A stretch of 11,642 nt of DNA from contig CANPDS010000048.1 in assembly GCA_947573015.1 (NCBI GenBank), positions 1 through 11,642 on the forward strand. Direction: 5' to 3'. This document shows, one piece after another, positions 1-6,784 of the stretch (positions are counted from its first letter, which is position 1; the number at the start of each line of letters is the position of its first letter). A program made the position numbers and the translations under genes. Source of the DNA: an uncultured Muribaculum sp. (GTDB taxonomy: Bacteria; Bacteroidota; Bacteroidia; Bacteroidales; Muribaculaceae). The notes beneath the pieces are model-generated. The model worked only from the letters and a program-made list of their open reading frames with translations. It did not search any database and was not told the origin of the DNA.

Positions 1-132
1 GACATCATTGAGTGTGACATCATACACCTTGTTGGTGTTGGTATTCACCTCCTCGAAATCGTCGGTACATCCGGTGAACCCGGCAGCTGTGCCAAGCAGA
101 GCCAATGATGGAAGAATATATTTGAGTTTCAT
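1..132 (-). CDS. SusD/RagB-like outer-membrane lipoprotein, N-terminal part only
   Basis: This is the start of a SusD-like surface lipoprotein, the glycan-capturing lid that sits on the SusC transporter encoded just upstream. Only the first 44 codons are in the window and the gene continues past position 1. The ATG is at 132-130. The product starts MKLKYILPSLALLGTAAGF and then TGC, a lipoprotein signal peptide with the lipid-bearing Cys near residue 22. Next come acidic residues and the segment DDFEEVNTNTN, which resembles the conserved start of mature SusD/RagB proteins (an F-E-x-N-T-N-P-N-like motif). The start lies 15 bases after the susC stop, so the two are almost certainly co-transcribed. 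The ligand cannot be inferred because the SusD domain itself is outside the window. The family call rests on the signal, the motif and the position after susC. Confidence 0.88.
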   Translation of the reverse strand, partial: MKLKYILPSLALLGTAAGFTGCTDDFEEVNTNTNKVYDVTLNDV

Positions 133-147
133 GTTGATACTGACGGA

Positions 148-3100
148 TTAGAATGTAACTTTGATATCGAAGCCCCAAGTAGCAGTGGGAAGGGTGAAGC
201 CCTGCTCGAAGCCCTGGTTGTTGCCGGTAGAAGAGGTGGCCTGCGGGTCCATACCCTTCGGACAGCTCTGGTGGAGGATAGCTACGTTGCGACCTACAAC
301 AGAGAACTTAGCTGAGCGGATAAACGAGTTGCGGAGCCATTCCTGTGGCATGCTCCAGCCTACGCTCACCTCACGCAGTTTAACGTAGCTTGCCGAGTAA
401 ATATTACGCGCGGCTGACGATGTACCGTTGTGACACCAGTGGTTGGTCGGTGTAACCCATGTCATGGATTCTCTGCCACCCCAGTAGTCGAGGGTCTCGG
501 TATATACGGTGTTACCTACCCATACGCCTTTCGGACGCTCCCAATCGGGATAGTAATACGGATCGCCGTTGGGATAGCAGGGGTTGGTGTTGGGGTTGTA
601 GCCTGGGATATTAGTATACTGTGCCTCAAGCACACCTTCGCGCTCACGGTCGTTCTCGCCATACACAAGGCGTGACTCCATGTTCTCGAAACGTCCGGCA
701 AGGGTCTGTGCTACAGAACCGTCGATACCGCCACGGAATGTGGTGTATGACCAGAACTTACCACCATGGCTGAAGTCGATTGCTGCACCGACAGAGAGGT
801 TTTTCCAACGGAGTGTGGTGCTTGCACCGCCAAGCCAGTCAGGCTGGATAGAGCCGAGATACTGGTCGGGTTCATACTCGGCCTTACCATCACGGCCTAC
901 ATAGATGTTGCCATTCTCATCGCGGCGGTAGTCATTGCCGTAGAACACACCGAAAGGCTTGCCGACTTCGGCATACGACTTGATGTTGTCGCGACCGGTA
1001 AGCTCGAAACGGTCGATACCCGGAGCAAGAGCCACTACCATATTCTTGTTCTTGGCCCAGTTGGCACGTACTTCCCAAGTCCAGTCGCGTGTGCGGATCG
1101 GGGTTACCGAGAAGCTGAGTTCGACACCCTTGTTGGTCATCTTACCGGCGTTGATGATCTCACGCTGATAGCCTGATGCAAGAGGAGCGTCGGCCTCCAC
1201 GATCTGGTCGGTGGTAGCCTTATTATAATATGTGAAGTCGAACGAGAAGCGATTGTCGAGGAAACGGAGTTCAGCACCAAGCTCCCACGACTTTGTCATC
1301 TCAGGCTTAAGCGCGAGAGTCTTAAGCACATTCTCACCCACGAAGTAGGGAGCTCCGAGGAAGAGAGCGTCATCGCTCTTGTAGTAACCAGATACGAGAC
1401 GGTCGAAACCGGTATCGTTACCTACCTTGGCGTAAGAACCACGGAGCTTGATGAGCGGGAAGAGATGCTGGTCGAGCTTGAGAAGATCGGAGATCACAAG
1501 ACCTGTACCGAGCGACCAGTAGAAGTAAGAGTTATTGTTGGTTGGAAGGGTTGACGACCATTCGTTGCGTGCGGTGGCGTCGATATAGGCCCATCCGTCG
1601 ATACCGAGAGAAAGAGAGCCATATACGGCCTGCTTCTTCTTGCCTTCACCCTCCTCAAGGGCAGAAACGATACCCTTGGCGTTGGAGAGGGAGCGCATGT
1701 CGGAGAACTGGATCTGTGTAGCCTTTGAGTATACGCGCGAGCCGTGGATAGTCTGTGCGGATGCACCGGCACTGGCGTTGACGTTGAGGAAGTTGTCCCA
1801 GAATCCATTATGGAACATCACGAGGGCTTCGTAGTTAGTGTTGCGCCAGTCGCGTTTCCAGCGGAAATACTCACCATCCTGATCGTAAGGAGTGTTGAGG
1901 TTGGTGAATGACCAGCCTTCGCTGATCTGCACGTCGGTAGCGGCACGCAGACGGATGTCGACCATCTTGTAGGGCTTGAAATTCATGGTGATGTTGCCCA
2001 TGAACCAGTGCTTGTTGTCGGCATTATCACACTCGTTAAGCGACCAGAAGGGGTTGGTGAAGCCAGCGAAGTTGAATGCTGTGCCGTCAGGCTTCTTCCA
2101 GGGTATAAGCTCGCTGATTTGCGCGTCGCGCGGCAGGTTGGCGAACAGATATACAGGGTTACGGTCGGACGAGTTGCGGAACGCACGGTGGTCAACCTCC
2201 TCATATACGTAACGGGTAGATACGTCGATATTCCACCATTTTGCCAGATCGGCTGTGGTGTGGAGGTTGAAGGTATGGCGTTCGAGGTCGTTCACACCCT
2301 TAAGCACGTCGTCGCTGATGATGTTGGTGTAGCTCAGACGGAATGTACCACCATCAAACATCTTGTCGATCGACAGAGAGTTGGTGTACATATGGCTTGT
2401 GCCATACATAGCCTTGGTAGTCTCAGGATGGCTCTCGTAGCGCTTCACCTGATTGTTACGGCCCACTACCTCGAATCCGAGCAGAGGCATACCCCATGAA
2501 CGCTGGTCCTGATTAACGTTGTTAGGATTCCAGATACCGTAGGGAAGGTTGGGATCATAGCCGCCCGAAGCACCCTGGCTGCCGTAGAAGTTACGGCCGG
2601 CATTGGCACGTTCGAATGCGCAGCTCTGTCCAGCGCCATACTGATTCTGATATGTCGGATAGTTGTACATATATCCGAGCATGAGGTTGAAACCGTAGGT
2701 TACGCCAAGACCCTTCTTCTTGGTAGCCTTCTTGGTGGTGATGAGGATCACACCGTTGGCAGCATCAGAACCATAGAGAGCGGATGCATTGGCACCCTTG
2801 AGCACCTCAAGGTCCTCGATTTCGTCAGGGTTGATAAGGTTGGCGGGGTTTCCGAAGTCAAGGTCACCATCCTCACCCATGTTGTTGATGATGGGCACAC
2901 CGTCGACAACGATGAGCGGCTGGTTGTTACCGGTGAGCGAGTTGACACCACGCAGCACGATACGGGTAGATGCTGTGGGGCCACCACCGGAGATCACCTG
3001 CATACCGGCAGCCTTACCAGTAAGCATGTCCATAAGGTTTGAGCCACGCACCTCGGTGAGAGGCTCAGTATCGATTGACTGGCGCGCATATGACAGCGAC

Positions 3101-3465
3101 TTGGCATCGCGTGTGATACCAAGAGCGGTCACAACCACCTCATTGAGCTGATTCTGATCGTTGACAAGGACAACGTTGAGCTTACCATCATTTTTCACTG
3201 TGATATTCTGGCGACGATAGCCCACATAACTGATCTGGAGCTTCTCGCCTTTATCGGCCTTGATTGTGAACTGACCGTCGACATTGGTTGATGTCACCCT
3301 GTTGGTACCGGCCACATGCACGGTAGCTCCGATAACGGGTTCACCCTCCTGATCGACAACGGTACCACTTAGCGAAAGGCTCTGTGCCCATGCGGGAGCA
3401 CCGACCATCGCCACAAGAGCGGCTGAGGCCGTCAAGCGTGACAGGTTCTTAATTGATATTCGCAT
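148..3465 (-). CDS. SusC/RagA-family TonB-dependent outer-membrane transporter
   Basis: This encodes a 1105-residue SusC-type outer-membrane transporter that would import a ligand captured by its SusD partner, powered by TonB-ExbBD. Residues 1-27 are a signal peptide with a likely cut after AWA. Residues 32-103 are a carboxypeptidase-regulatory-like beta-sandwich domain (GTVVDQEGEPVIGATV). NEVVVTALGI near 108-117 is the SusC TonB-box/linker signature. The plug domain covers about 118-245 and includes LIVVDGVPI and GSDAANGVILITTKK. The remainder is the beta-barrel, ending in Phe (GFDIKVTF). Length is typical. There is no N-terminal STN domain, so it does not look like an anti-sigma-coupled transducer. 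The start is set by the signal peptide. The susD-like gene follows 15 bases later. Substrate is unknown; protein or peptide transport (RagA-like) cannot be excluded. Confidence 0.97.
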   Translation of the reverse strand: MRISIKNLSRLTASAALVAMVGAPAWAQSLSLSGTVVDQEGEPVIGATVHVAGTNRVTSTNVDGQFTIKADKGEKLQISYVGYRRQNITVKNDGKLNVVLVNDQNQLNEVVVTALGITRDAKSLSYARQSIDTEPLTEVRGSNLMDMLTGKAAGMQVISGGGPTASTRIVLRGVNSLTGNNQPLIVVDGVPIINNMGEDGDLDFGNPANLINPDEIEDLEVLKGANASALYGSDAANGVILITTKKATKKKGLGVTYGFNLMLGYMYNYPTYQNQYGAGQSCAFERANAGRNFYGSQGASGGYDPNLPYGIWNPNNVNQDQRSWGMPLLGFEVVGRNNQVKRYESHPETTKAMYGTSHMYTNSLSIDKMFDGGTFRLSYTNIISDDVLKGVNDLERHTFNLHTTADLAKWWNIDVSTRYVYEEVDHRAFRNSSDRNPVYLFANLPRDAQISELIPWKKPDGTAFNFAGFTNPFWSLNECDNADNKHWFMGNITMNFKPYKMVDIRLRAATDVQISEGWSFTNLNTPYDQDGEYFRWKRDWRNTNYEALVMFHNGFWDNFLNVNASAGASAQTIHGSRVYSKATQIQFSDMRSLSNAKGIVSALEEGEGKKKQAVYGSLSLGIDGWAYIDATARNEWSSTLPTNNNSYFYWSLGTGLVISDLLKLDQHLFPLIKLRGSYAKVGNDTGFDRLVSGYYKSDDALFLGAPYFVGENVLKTLALKPEMTKSWELGAELRFLDNRFSFDFTYYNKATTDQIVEADAPLASGYQREIINAGKMTNKGVELSFSVTPIRTRDWTWEVRANWAKNKNMVVALAPGIDRFELTGRDNIKSYAEVGKPFGVFYGNDYRRDENGNIYVGRDGKAEYEPDQYLGSIQPDWLGGASTTLRWKNLSVGAAIDFSHGGKFWSYTTFRGGIDGSVAQTLAGRFENMESRLVYGENDREREGVLEAQYTNIPGYNPNTNPCYPNGDPYYYPDWERPKGVWVGNTVYTETLDYWGGRESMTWVTPTNHWCHNGTSSAARNIYSASYVKLREVSVGWSMPQEWLRNSFIRSAKFSVVGRNVAILHQSCPKGMDPQATSSTGNNQGFEQGFTLPTATWGFDIKVTF

Positions 3466-3480
3466 CCTATGAGTACTTGG

Positions 3481-3507
3481 GGTTTGTAATGAGTTAAGGT
3501 TTGTAAT
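3481..3507. repeat. 10-base direct repeat in the susC leader
   Basis: GGTTTGTAAT occurs at 3481-3490 and again at 3498-3507, a period of 17 bases. In the susC mRNA the copies read ATTACAAACC and lie about 16 and 33 bases before the start codon. They are downstream of the only promoter candidate, so they would be in the 5' UTR. They could be paired sites for an RNA-binding factor or a small RNA, or a DNA operator. Function is inferred only. Confidence 0.6.
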
Positions 3508-3584
3508 CTCGGAAATCTGTTGGGGCAGTGACGCACGCTTTTCTCACACGCGATGTCCCAATATATGGTGAGAGAGGATACTTA

Positions 3585-3592
3585 CAAATTTA
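3585..3592 (-). promoter_or_regulatory. Candidate susC promoter -7 element (TAAATTTG)
   Basis: On the minus strand TAAATTTG matches the Bacteroidetes -7 consensus TAnnTTTG. It would give a 5' UTR of roughly 110 bases before the susC ATG. No good -33 TTTG is found at the usual spacing: the nearest, at 3625-3628, is 32 bases away, which is too far. The AT-rich context makes a chance match possible. The leader it would produce can fold by pairing TTGGG (3520-3524) with CCCAA (3557-3561). Confidence 0.4.
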
Positions 3593-3705
3593 ATTAATTA
3601 AAAAACAATCTTTTTTTACCTATGCAAACTGTGTTTCTCCTATCAAATACATACTCATGTATGTAGAAATCCATAAAAAGTATTAGAGTCGGTGGGTGAG
3701 GGGAG

Positions 3706-3740
3706 AAAAGGAGGGGGGACTTTTACCGTCCCCCCCCTCC
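3706..3740 (-). terminator. Rho-independent terminator candidate downstream of the beta-helix gene
   Basis: Read on the minus strand, a C/G hairpin pairs positions 3728-3740 with 3710-3720 around the loop 3721-3727. It is followed at once by TTTT (3709-3706) and a C/T-rich run. The arms are GGAGGGGGGAC and a run of eight C followed by TCC, so one arm carries about two bulged bases. It lies about 130 bases past the stop codon at 3869 and would separate the beta-helix gene from the susC unit. Confidence 0.6.
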
Positions 3741-3801
3741 GGAGGATCTAATCTTATAGTAATCGTTTCAGTAACCGGAAAGCGCCTTGTTATTTTTTTG
3801 A

Positions 3802-3831
3802 ATGCTTCCCGGCCGGAGGGCCGGGAGGCAT
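3802..3831. repeat. Strong GC-rich inverted repeat after the beta-helix stop codon
   Basis: ATGCTTCCCGGCC (3802-3814) faces GGCCGGGAGGCAT (3819-3831) across the four-base loop GGAG. Twelve of the thirteen positions pair. The remaining one is G-U in plus-strand RNA and a C-A mismatch in minus-strand RNA. Neither strand has a T-run directly after it: the minus strand continues with A residues. It lies about 38 bases downstream of the beta-helix stop codon, so it could protect the mRNA 3' end or act as a weak terminator. Confidence 0.6.
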
Positions 3832-3868
3832 ATATCAGATAATCCGTCGGATGCTTCCGGAGAGGGGA

Positions 3869-5959
3869 TCACGTCATCACCTTAAGTGTGCGGTAGGTTG
3901 AGCCTTCGCGAGCCACGATGATATTCACACCGTCGATGGCATTGAGGTCAACAGAACCCTTGGCCTCGGCAGCCTTTGTGCCGTTGAGCATATAGACAGT
4001 GAAAAGGGTGTTGTCGCTTCCGGTGAGAACACCGTTGCTGAGCACGAGTTCGATTTCGCCATTGGCTACCACTGTCTCAAGACCGGATGTAGCGGGGTAT
4101 CTGTTTGTAACTTCACCCTGGTTGCCATCATCATCTATAGTATCGTAGATATCCCAAAGCTCGTCGATGTCGCTCTCGCAAGCACCGATAACCGGAGTCG
4201 CGCCACGGGGCTTGCCATTCTGATCGCCGTCGGAGATATCCATGCCACGGAGTGTCCAGTAAGCAGCCTCGGTATCACCAGCAGCTTCCTTGGTCATGTA
4301 GTAGTTGGGGGTGTCGGCCATTACATAGTGAGCCTTGTCGCCGGTGGGAAGATTGGTGTTGTTGAAATCAAGTGCTGCAATGCCCCACTGCATACCTTTA
4401 TATAGAAGGGTGCCACCGCCAACATGATCAGAACTCTCTTCGTGGATCACAGCATCGATCTTGTCTGTACCATTATTATAATTGACATAACTATTGGAAG
4501 GAACGATAGTGTTATTCTCATCGCCTATTATAGATGAGATGGCACAGTTGTCAACAGTAATATCCGTTATGTTACGAGCATATGTGCCAAGGAGCGAGAT
4601 ATCCGAGTATTGACCGTTAGAGCACTGATTGTCCTCCATCACGCAGTTGAGGAACTCAAACTTTACGTCGTCAGCCGGATGGCCTACATTATCAGAATTG
4701 ATATTGATATTGGCGCCATGTCCGCCATTGGTTTCACCACGATTACCGTTAGCACAGTTCGATATCATTGTACAGTTACGCATAGAAAGGAGCGAACCCT
4801 TTGTGCCGCCACGCCAGTAAAGTGTGGGACCGTAGAAGCCGGCCATATTCTGAGCAAATGTACAGTTGCCGAACTTGATGAGAAGAAGTTTGTCACCGGT
4901 CGCGCTACCGTTCATATTGTCGCAACCAATAGCACCGCCATGCTCGAAGATAGCGTCGTTGAGTAAGAAATAGCTGTTGGTGACATTGGCATCGACAATA
5001 CGCTCCTTGCTGTCAACGTTCACGAAGAACTGTATGGCACCGGCCATAGAGGCTGCGGAGTTATTGACAAATGAGCAGCGGTTGATGTCGCACTTTGTAG
5101 ATGAATGGAGTGTCCAGATGCAAAGGGCGCCACCATCCTGATTGCGGATAGGCTTATCGAAAGTGTGTGCACCATTGTTCTCGAACAGACAGTCCTCAAG
5201 AGTAAGAACGCCACCGGTCTGGCAGATAGCGCCGCCACGGCGTGCAGTGTTACCACGGAAGATAGAGTTTGTGATTGTCAGCGTACCGAACTGGAAGTGG
5301 AAAGCACCGCCGCGCTCCTGAGTTGTGGCGTCAGGCGCTTTGTATGCATCCATACCGTCGCGAGGCTCTGTCTCAAGCCACTCCTCAACGAAACCGTTGT
5401 TTTCAAACACGCAGTTATCAAAAATACCGGTACCGTGGTCATGAATTAAGAATGATCCGCCTTCCTGCTGCGCACGGCTGTTCTGGAATCGGAGATTCTG
5501 GAACTTTGTCCAAGCGCTATTCTGGAAATCACCTTTAGCGCCAATCTCGAAGAAACCATACTTACTATCACCATCGAAACCATCATTTTCGGGGTCTTCG
5601 CCAAGGAATGTAAGATTCGAGAGTCTTTCCTCGTTTATAGAAATTGAGAAAATGCTATACTGATAGTATTCACTTTTCTCATCTTTCAGACCAGATAGAT
5701 AGAAGTTACCACCAGTCATGGTGGCTTTGGCCTGCGCAGCATCGCCAGCCATATGCACAATACCGTTGACGTGAATTACGTCATTAGCCTCTACCAATTC
5801 AAAAACCTTGGTAAGAGTAGCTACAGGTGAATCAGCGCTGAGACCGGTGTTGCTGTCACTACCGGATTCAGACAAATAAAGGTCCTTAGCCTGAACACCG
5901 CCCACTGCGAGCGCTGCCATAGCTGCCAGGACTGAAGCACGTGTAAAATTTCTTTTCAT
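3869..5959 (-). CDS. Secreted right-handed beta-helix protein with Pmp-like repeats
   Basis: This encodes a 696-residue exported protein predicted to fold as a right-handed parallel beta-helix. Residues 1-24 are a signal peptide cut after VQA. Residues 27-66 (ESGSDSNTGLSADSP, then NDVIHV) match the opening of DUF1565-type beta-helix proteins. Coils run over about 115-475 and carry GGAI/GGAF/GGAL and FxxN pairs, for example FRGNTARRGGAI, FENN and FVNNSA, like chlamydial Pmp repeats. DGDQNGKPRGATPVIGACE (577-595) is the D..G..R....IGA.E motif common at the end of such helices. An acidic linker (597-616) leads to a domain of about 70 residues ending VNIIVAREGSTYRTLKVMT, similar in pattern to type IX secretion sorting domains. 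No catalytic residues are recognised. A surface adhesin or glycan-binding protein is more likely than a lyase, but function is unknown. Confidence 0.88.
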   Translation of the reverse strand: MKRNFTRASVLAAMAALAVGGVQAKDLYLSESGSDSNTGLSADSPVATLTKVFELVEANDVIHVNGIVHMAGDAAQAKATMTGGNFYLSGLKDEKSEYYQYSIFSISINEERLSNLTFLGEDPENDGFDGDSKYGFFEIGAKGDFQNSAWTKFQNLRFQNSRAQQEGGSFLIHDHGTGIFDNCVFENNGFVEEWLETEPRDGMDAYKAPDATTQERGGAFHFQFGTLTITNSIFRGNTARRGGAICQTGGVLTLEDCLFENNGAHTFDKPIRNQDGGALCIWTLHSSTKCDINRCSFVNNSAASMAGAIQFFVNVDSKERIVDANVTNSYFLLNDAIFEHGGAIGCDNMNGSATGDKLLLIKFGNCTFAQNMAGFYGPTLYWRGGTKGSLLSMRNCTMISNCANGNRGETNGGHGANININSDNVGHPADDVKFEFLNCVMEDNQCSNGQYSDISLLGTYARNITDITVDNCAISSIIGDENNTIVPSNSYVNYNNGTDKIDAVIHEESSDHVGGGTLLYKGMQWGIAALDFNNTNLPTGDKAHYVMADTPNYYMTKEAAGDTEAAYWTLRGMDISDGDQNGKPRGATPVIGACESDIDELWDIYDTIDDDGNQGEVTNRYPATSGLETVVANGEIELVLSNGVLTGSDNTLFTVYMLNGTKAAEAKGSVDLNAIDGVNIIVAREGSTYRTLKVMT

Positions 5960-6055
5960 GCTAATAGGTTTGATTAAAGATTAAACTAAATACCCGGGAT
6001 TCCCGGTGTCGGCATCCGTCTGGTCTGTCAATAGACCATAGCCCGGAGCCATAAT
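5960..6055 (-). promoter_or_regulatory. Structured 5' leader of the beta-helix gene
   Basis: Between the predicted start of transcription and the ATG, the minus-strand RNA can form several short helices. TGGTCT (6021-6026) pairs with AGACCA (6033-6038) across six bases. A CCGGG-AAT-CCCGG hairpin lies at about 5994-6006. The 5' GGCTCCGGG (6042-6050) offers a competing partner for the same CCCGG. The mutually exclusive pairings could regulate translation, or may only reflect GC-rich sequence. It does not match a riboswitch class I recognise. Confidence 0.35.
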
Positions 6056-6061
6056 GCGACG

Positions 6062-6069
6062 CAAACTTA
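6062..6069 (-). promoter_or_regulatory. Candidate promoter -7 element of the beta-helix gene (TAAGTTTG)
   Basis: TAAGTTTG on the minus strand is an exact fit to TAnnTTTG. It would place transcription start near 6055 and give a leader of about 95 bases. The -33 region, about 20 bases further upstream, reads TTAAG and is only a weak match to TTTG. The position relative to the gene is good. Confidence 0.5.
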
Positions 6070-6228
6070 GCGCGCACGGCTTAAACAGACACTTAATCCG
6101 CAATTAAAACCCAATTAATTTACCAATATGTGTTTTTAAACATAAACTTAATCGCAAACCAACACGCGCTAAATTTAAGCATATATCATTGATATAAAGC
6201 ACAATATACAGTGTTCCACTCTATGAAA

Positions 6229-6242
6229 TGTTAAAATTAACA
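6229..6242. repeat. Perfect TGTTAA-AA-TTAACA dyad
   Basis: A 6+2+6 perfect palindrome in otherwise featureless AT-rich sequence, about 165 bases upstream of the beta-helix promoter. A related dyad, TTAAC-TTTT-GTTAA, occurs at 6614-6627 in the promoter region of the response regulator. They could be sites for the same regulator, but AT-rich sequence makes chance likely. Apart from this dyad and a 35-codon open frame at 6301-6408, I see nothing in 6110-6470. Confidence 0.3.
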
Positions 6243-6470
6243 TTCCCATATTATCTATTATATCCGCTTGCTTCAATTTATTTTTGCCATAAGATAAAAA
6301 ATGGCCGCGATGCAGTTTGCAGCCAGTCAACACATATTTTTATTTGAATTTTATTTTACGATTTTGGCAACAGCATGCTTTCCATCGGCAGCAGGCGACA
6401 CACAATAATATATAGTGAATGTGCGTACCTTCGTCATCGGTCACGAAACCATCTAATTTACCCATCCGCT

Positions 6471-6545
6471 TACAAAAATAACAAAGGGCCAGTCATCGCG
6501 ACTCGCCCTTTGTTATTAACCTTAAATCTAATACCATGAAAAACA
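6471..6545 (-). ncRNA. Predicted stand-alone small RNA of about 75 nt
   Basis: A complete small transcription unit on the minus strand. A TATATTTGCA promoter element is followed by an unpaired linker with AUGGUAU and GGUUAAU, then a strong terminator hairpin. The next minus-strand gene starts more than 500 bases further on, so this is not a normal leader. An open frame starting at the AUG within the linker would give only 14 codons and stop inside the hairpin, so coding is unlikely. The layout is typical of Bacteroidales sRNAs. I cannot name the family. A similar linker occurs in the RNA predicted at 9490-9767. Confidence 0.55.
6472..6516 (-). terminator. Rho-independent terminator of the predicted sRNA
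   Basis: ATAACAAAGGGC (6478-6489) is perfectly complementary to GCCCTTTGTTAT (6505-6516). The stem is extended inside by AGT (6491-6493) with ACT (6501-6503) past one C/C mismatch on the plus strand (G/G in the minus-strand RNA), around a seven-base loop. On the minus strand the stem runs straight into TTTTTG (6478-6473), a classic U-tail. The plus strand lacks such a tail, which gives the direction. Confidence 0.75.
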
Positions 6546-6550
6546 CAGTG

Positions 6551-6558
6551 CAAATATA
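6551..6558 (-). promoter_or_regulatory. Promoter -7 element of the predicted sRNA (TATATTTG)
   Basis: TATATTTG followed by CA on the minus strand is an exact match to the Bacteroidetes -7 element. About 19 bases upstream lies TGTTTAAG, a partial -33 match. Transcription would start near 6545, which yields the short RNA ending at the hairpin 6478-6516. Confidence 0.55.
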
Positions 6559-6594
6559 GTAATTATACCTCTTAAACATTCCCCATCCGGATTG

Positions 6595-6606
6595 GTTCAA
6601 ACGAAC
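6595..6606. promoter_or_regulatory. GTTC-AAAC-GAAC dyad between divergent promoters
   Basis: A 4+4+4 inverted repeat lies between the sRNA promoter (6551-6558, minus) and the response-regulator promoter (6651-6658, plus). The eight bases GTTCAAAC recur at 6727-6734, within a second dyad TTGAAC-AA-GTTCAA (6719-6732) in the regulator's leader. Two related dyads on either side of one promoter suggest an operator pair, possibly for autoregulation. The arms are short, so this is tentative. Confidence 0.3.
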
Positions 6607-6650
6607 GGATTATTTAACTTTTGTTAACATTTTCATCACATTTAATTCAT

Positions 6651-6658
6651 TATCTTTG
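6651..6658 (+). promoter_or_regulatory. Promoter -7 element of the two-component operon (TATCTTTG)
   Basis: TATCTTTG fits TAnnTTTG exactly, on the coding strand upstream of the response regulator. Start of transcription would be near 6664, giving a leader of about 120 bases. A TTTTG at 6619-6623 is 27 bases upstream, longer than the usual spacer of about 20, so the -33 element is unclear. The weak -33 would fit a promoter that needs an activator. Confidence 0.5.
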
Positions 6659-6718
6659 TAAGAGCTATGTAAGTAGCAAAATCCAGTTCGGCCACATATC
6701 AGGCTCGGATTAGACATC

Positions 6719-6770
6719 TTGAACAAGTTCAAACATTCATCAAACATAAAAGCTCGATTTCAGTAATCGA
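6719..6770 (+). promoter_or_regulatory. Two hairpins in the leader of the response-regulator mRNA
   Basis: TTGAAC-AA-GTTCAA (6719-6732) and TCGATT-TCAGT-AATCGA (6754-6770) are perfect six-base inverted repeats. The second ends 14 bases before the ATG at 6785, where a helix could influence ribosome access. The first contains the GTTCAAAC block also present at 6595-6602 and may act as DNA rather than RNA. Confidence 0.35.
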
Positions 6771-6784
6771 AACACCACACCTCC

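Noticed and set aside
766..2499. Plus-strand open frames within the transporter gene, including 766-1176 and 2008-2499
   Set aside because: They lie antisense to a full-length SusC gene with a signal peptide and all family domains; their products show no recognisable motifs.
3585..3628. TTTG at 3625-3628 as the -33 box of the susC promoter
   Set aside because: The gap to the -7 element is 32 bases, well above the usual 19-21.
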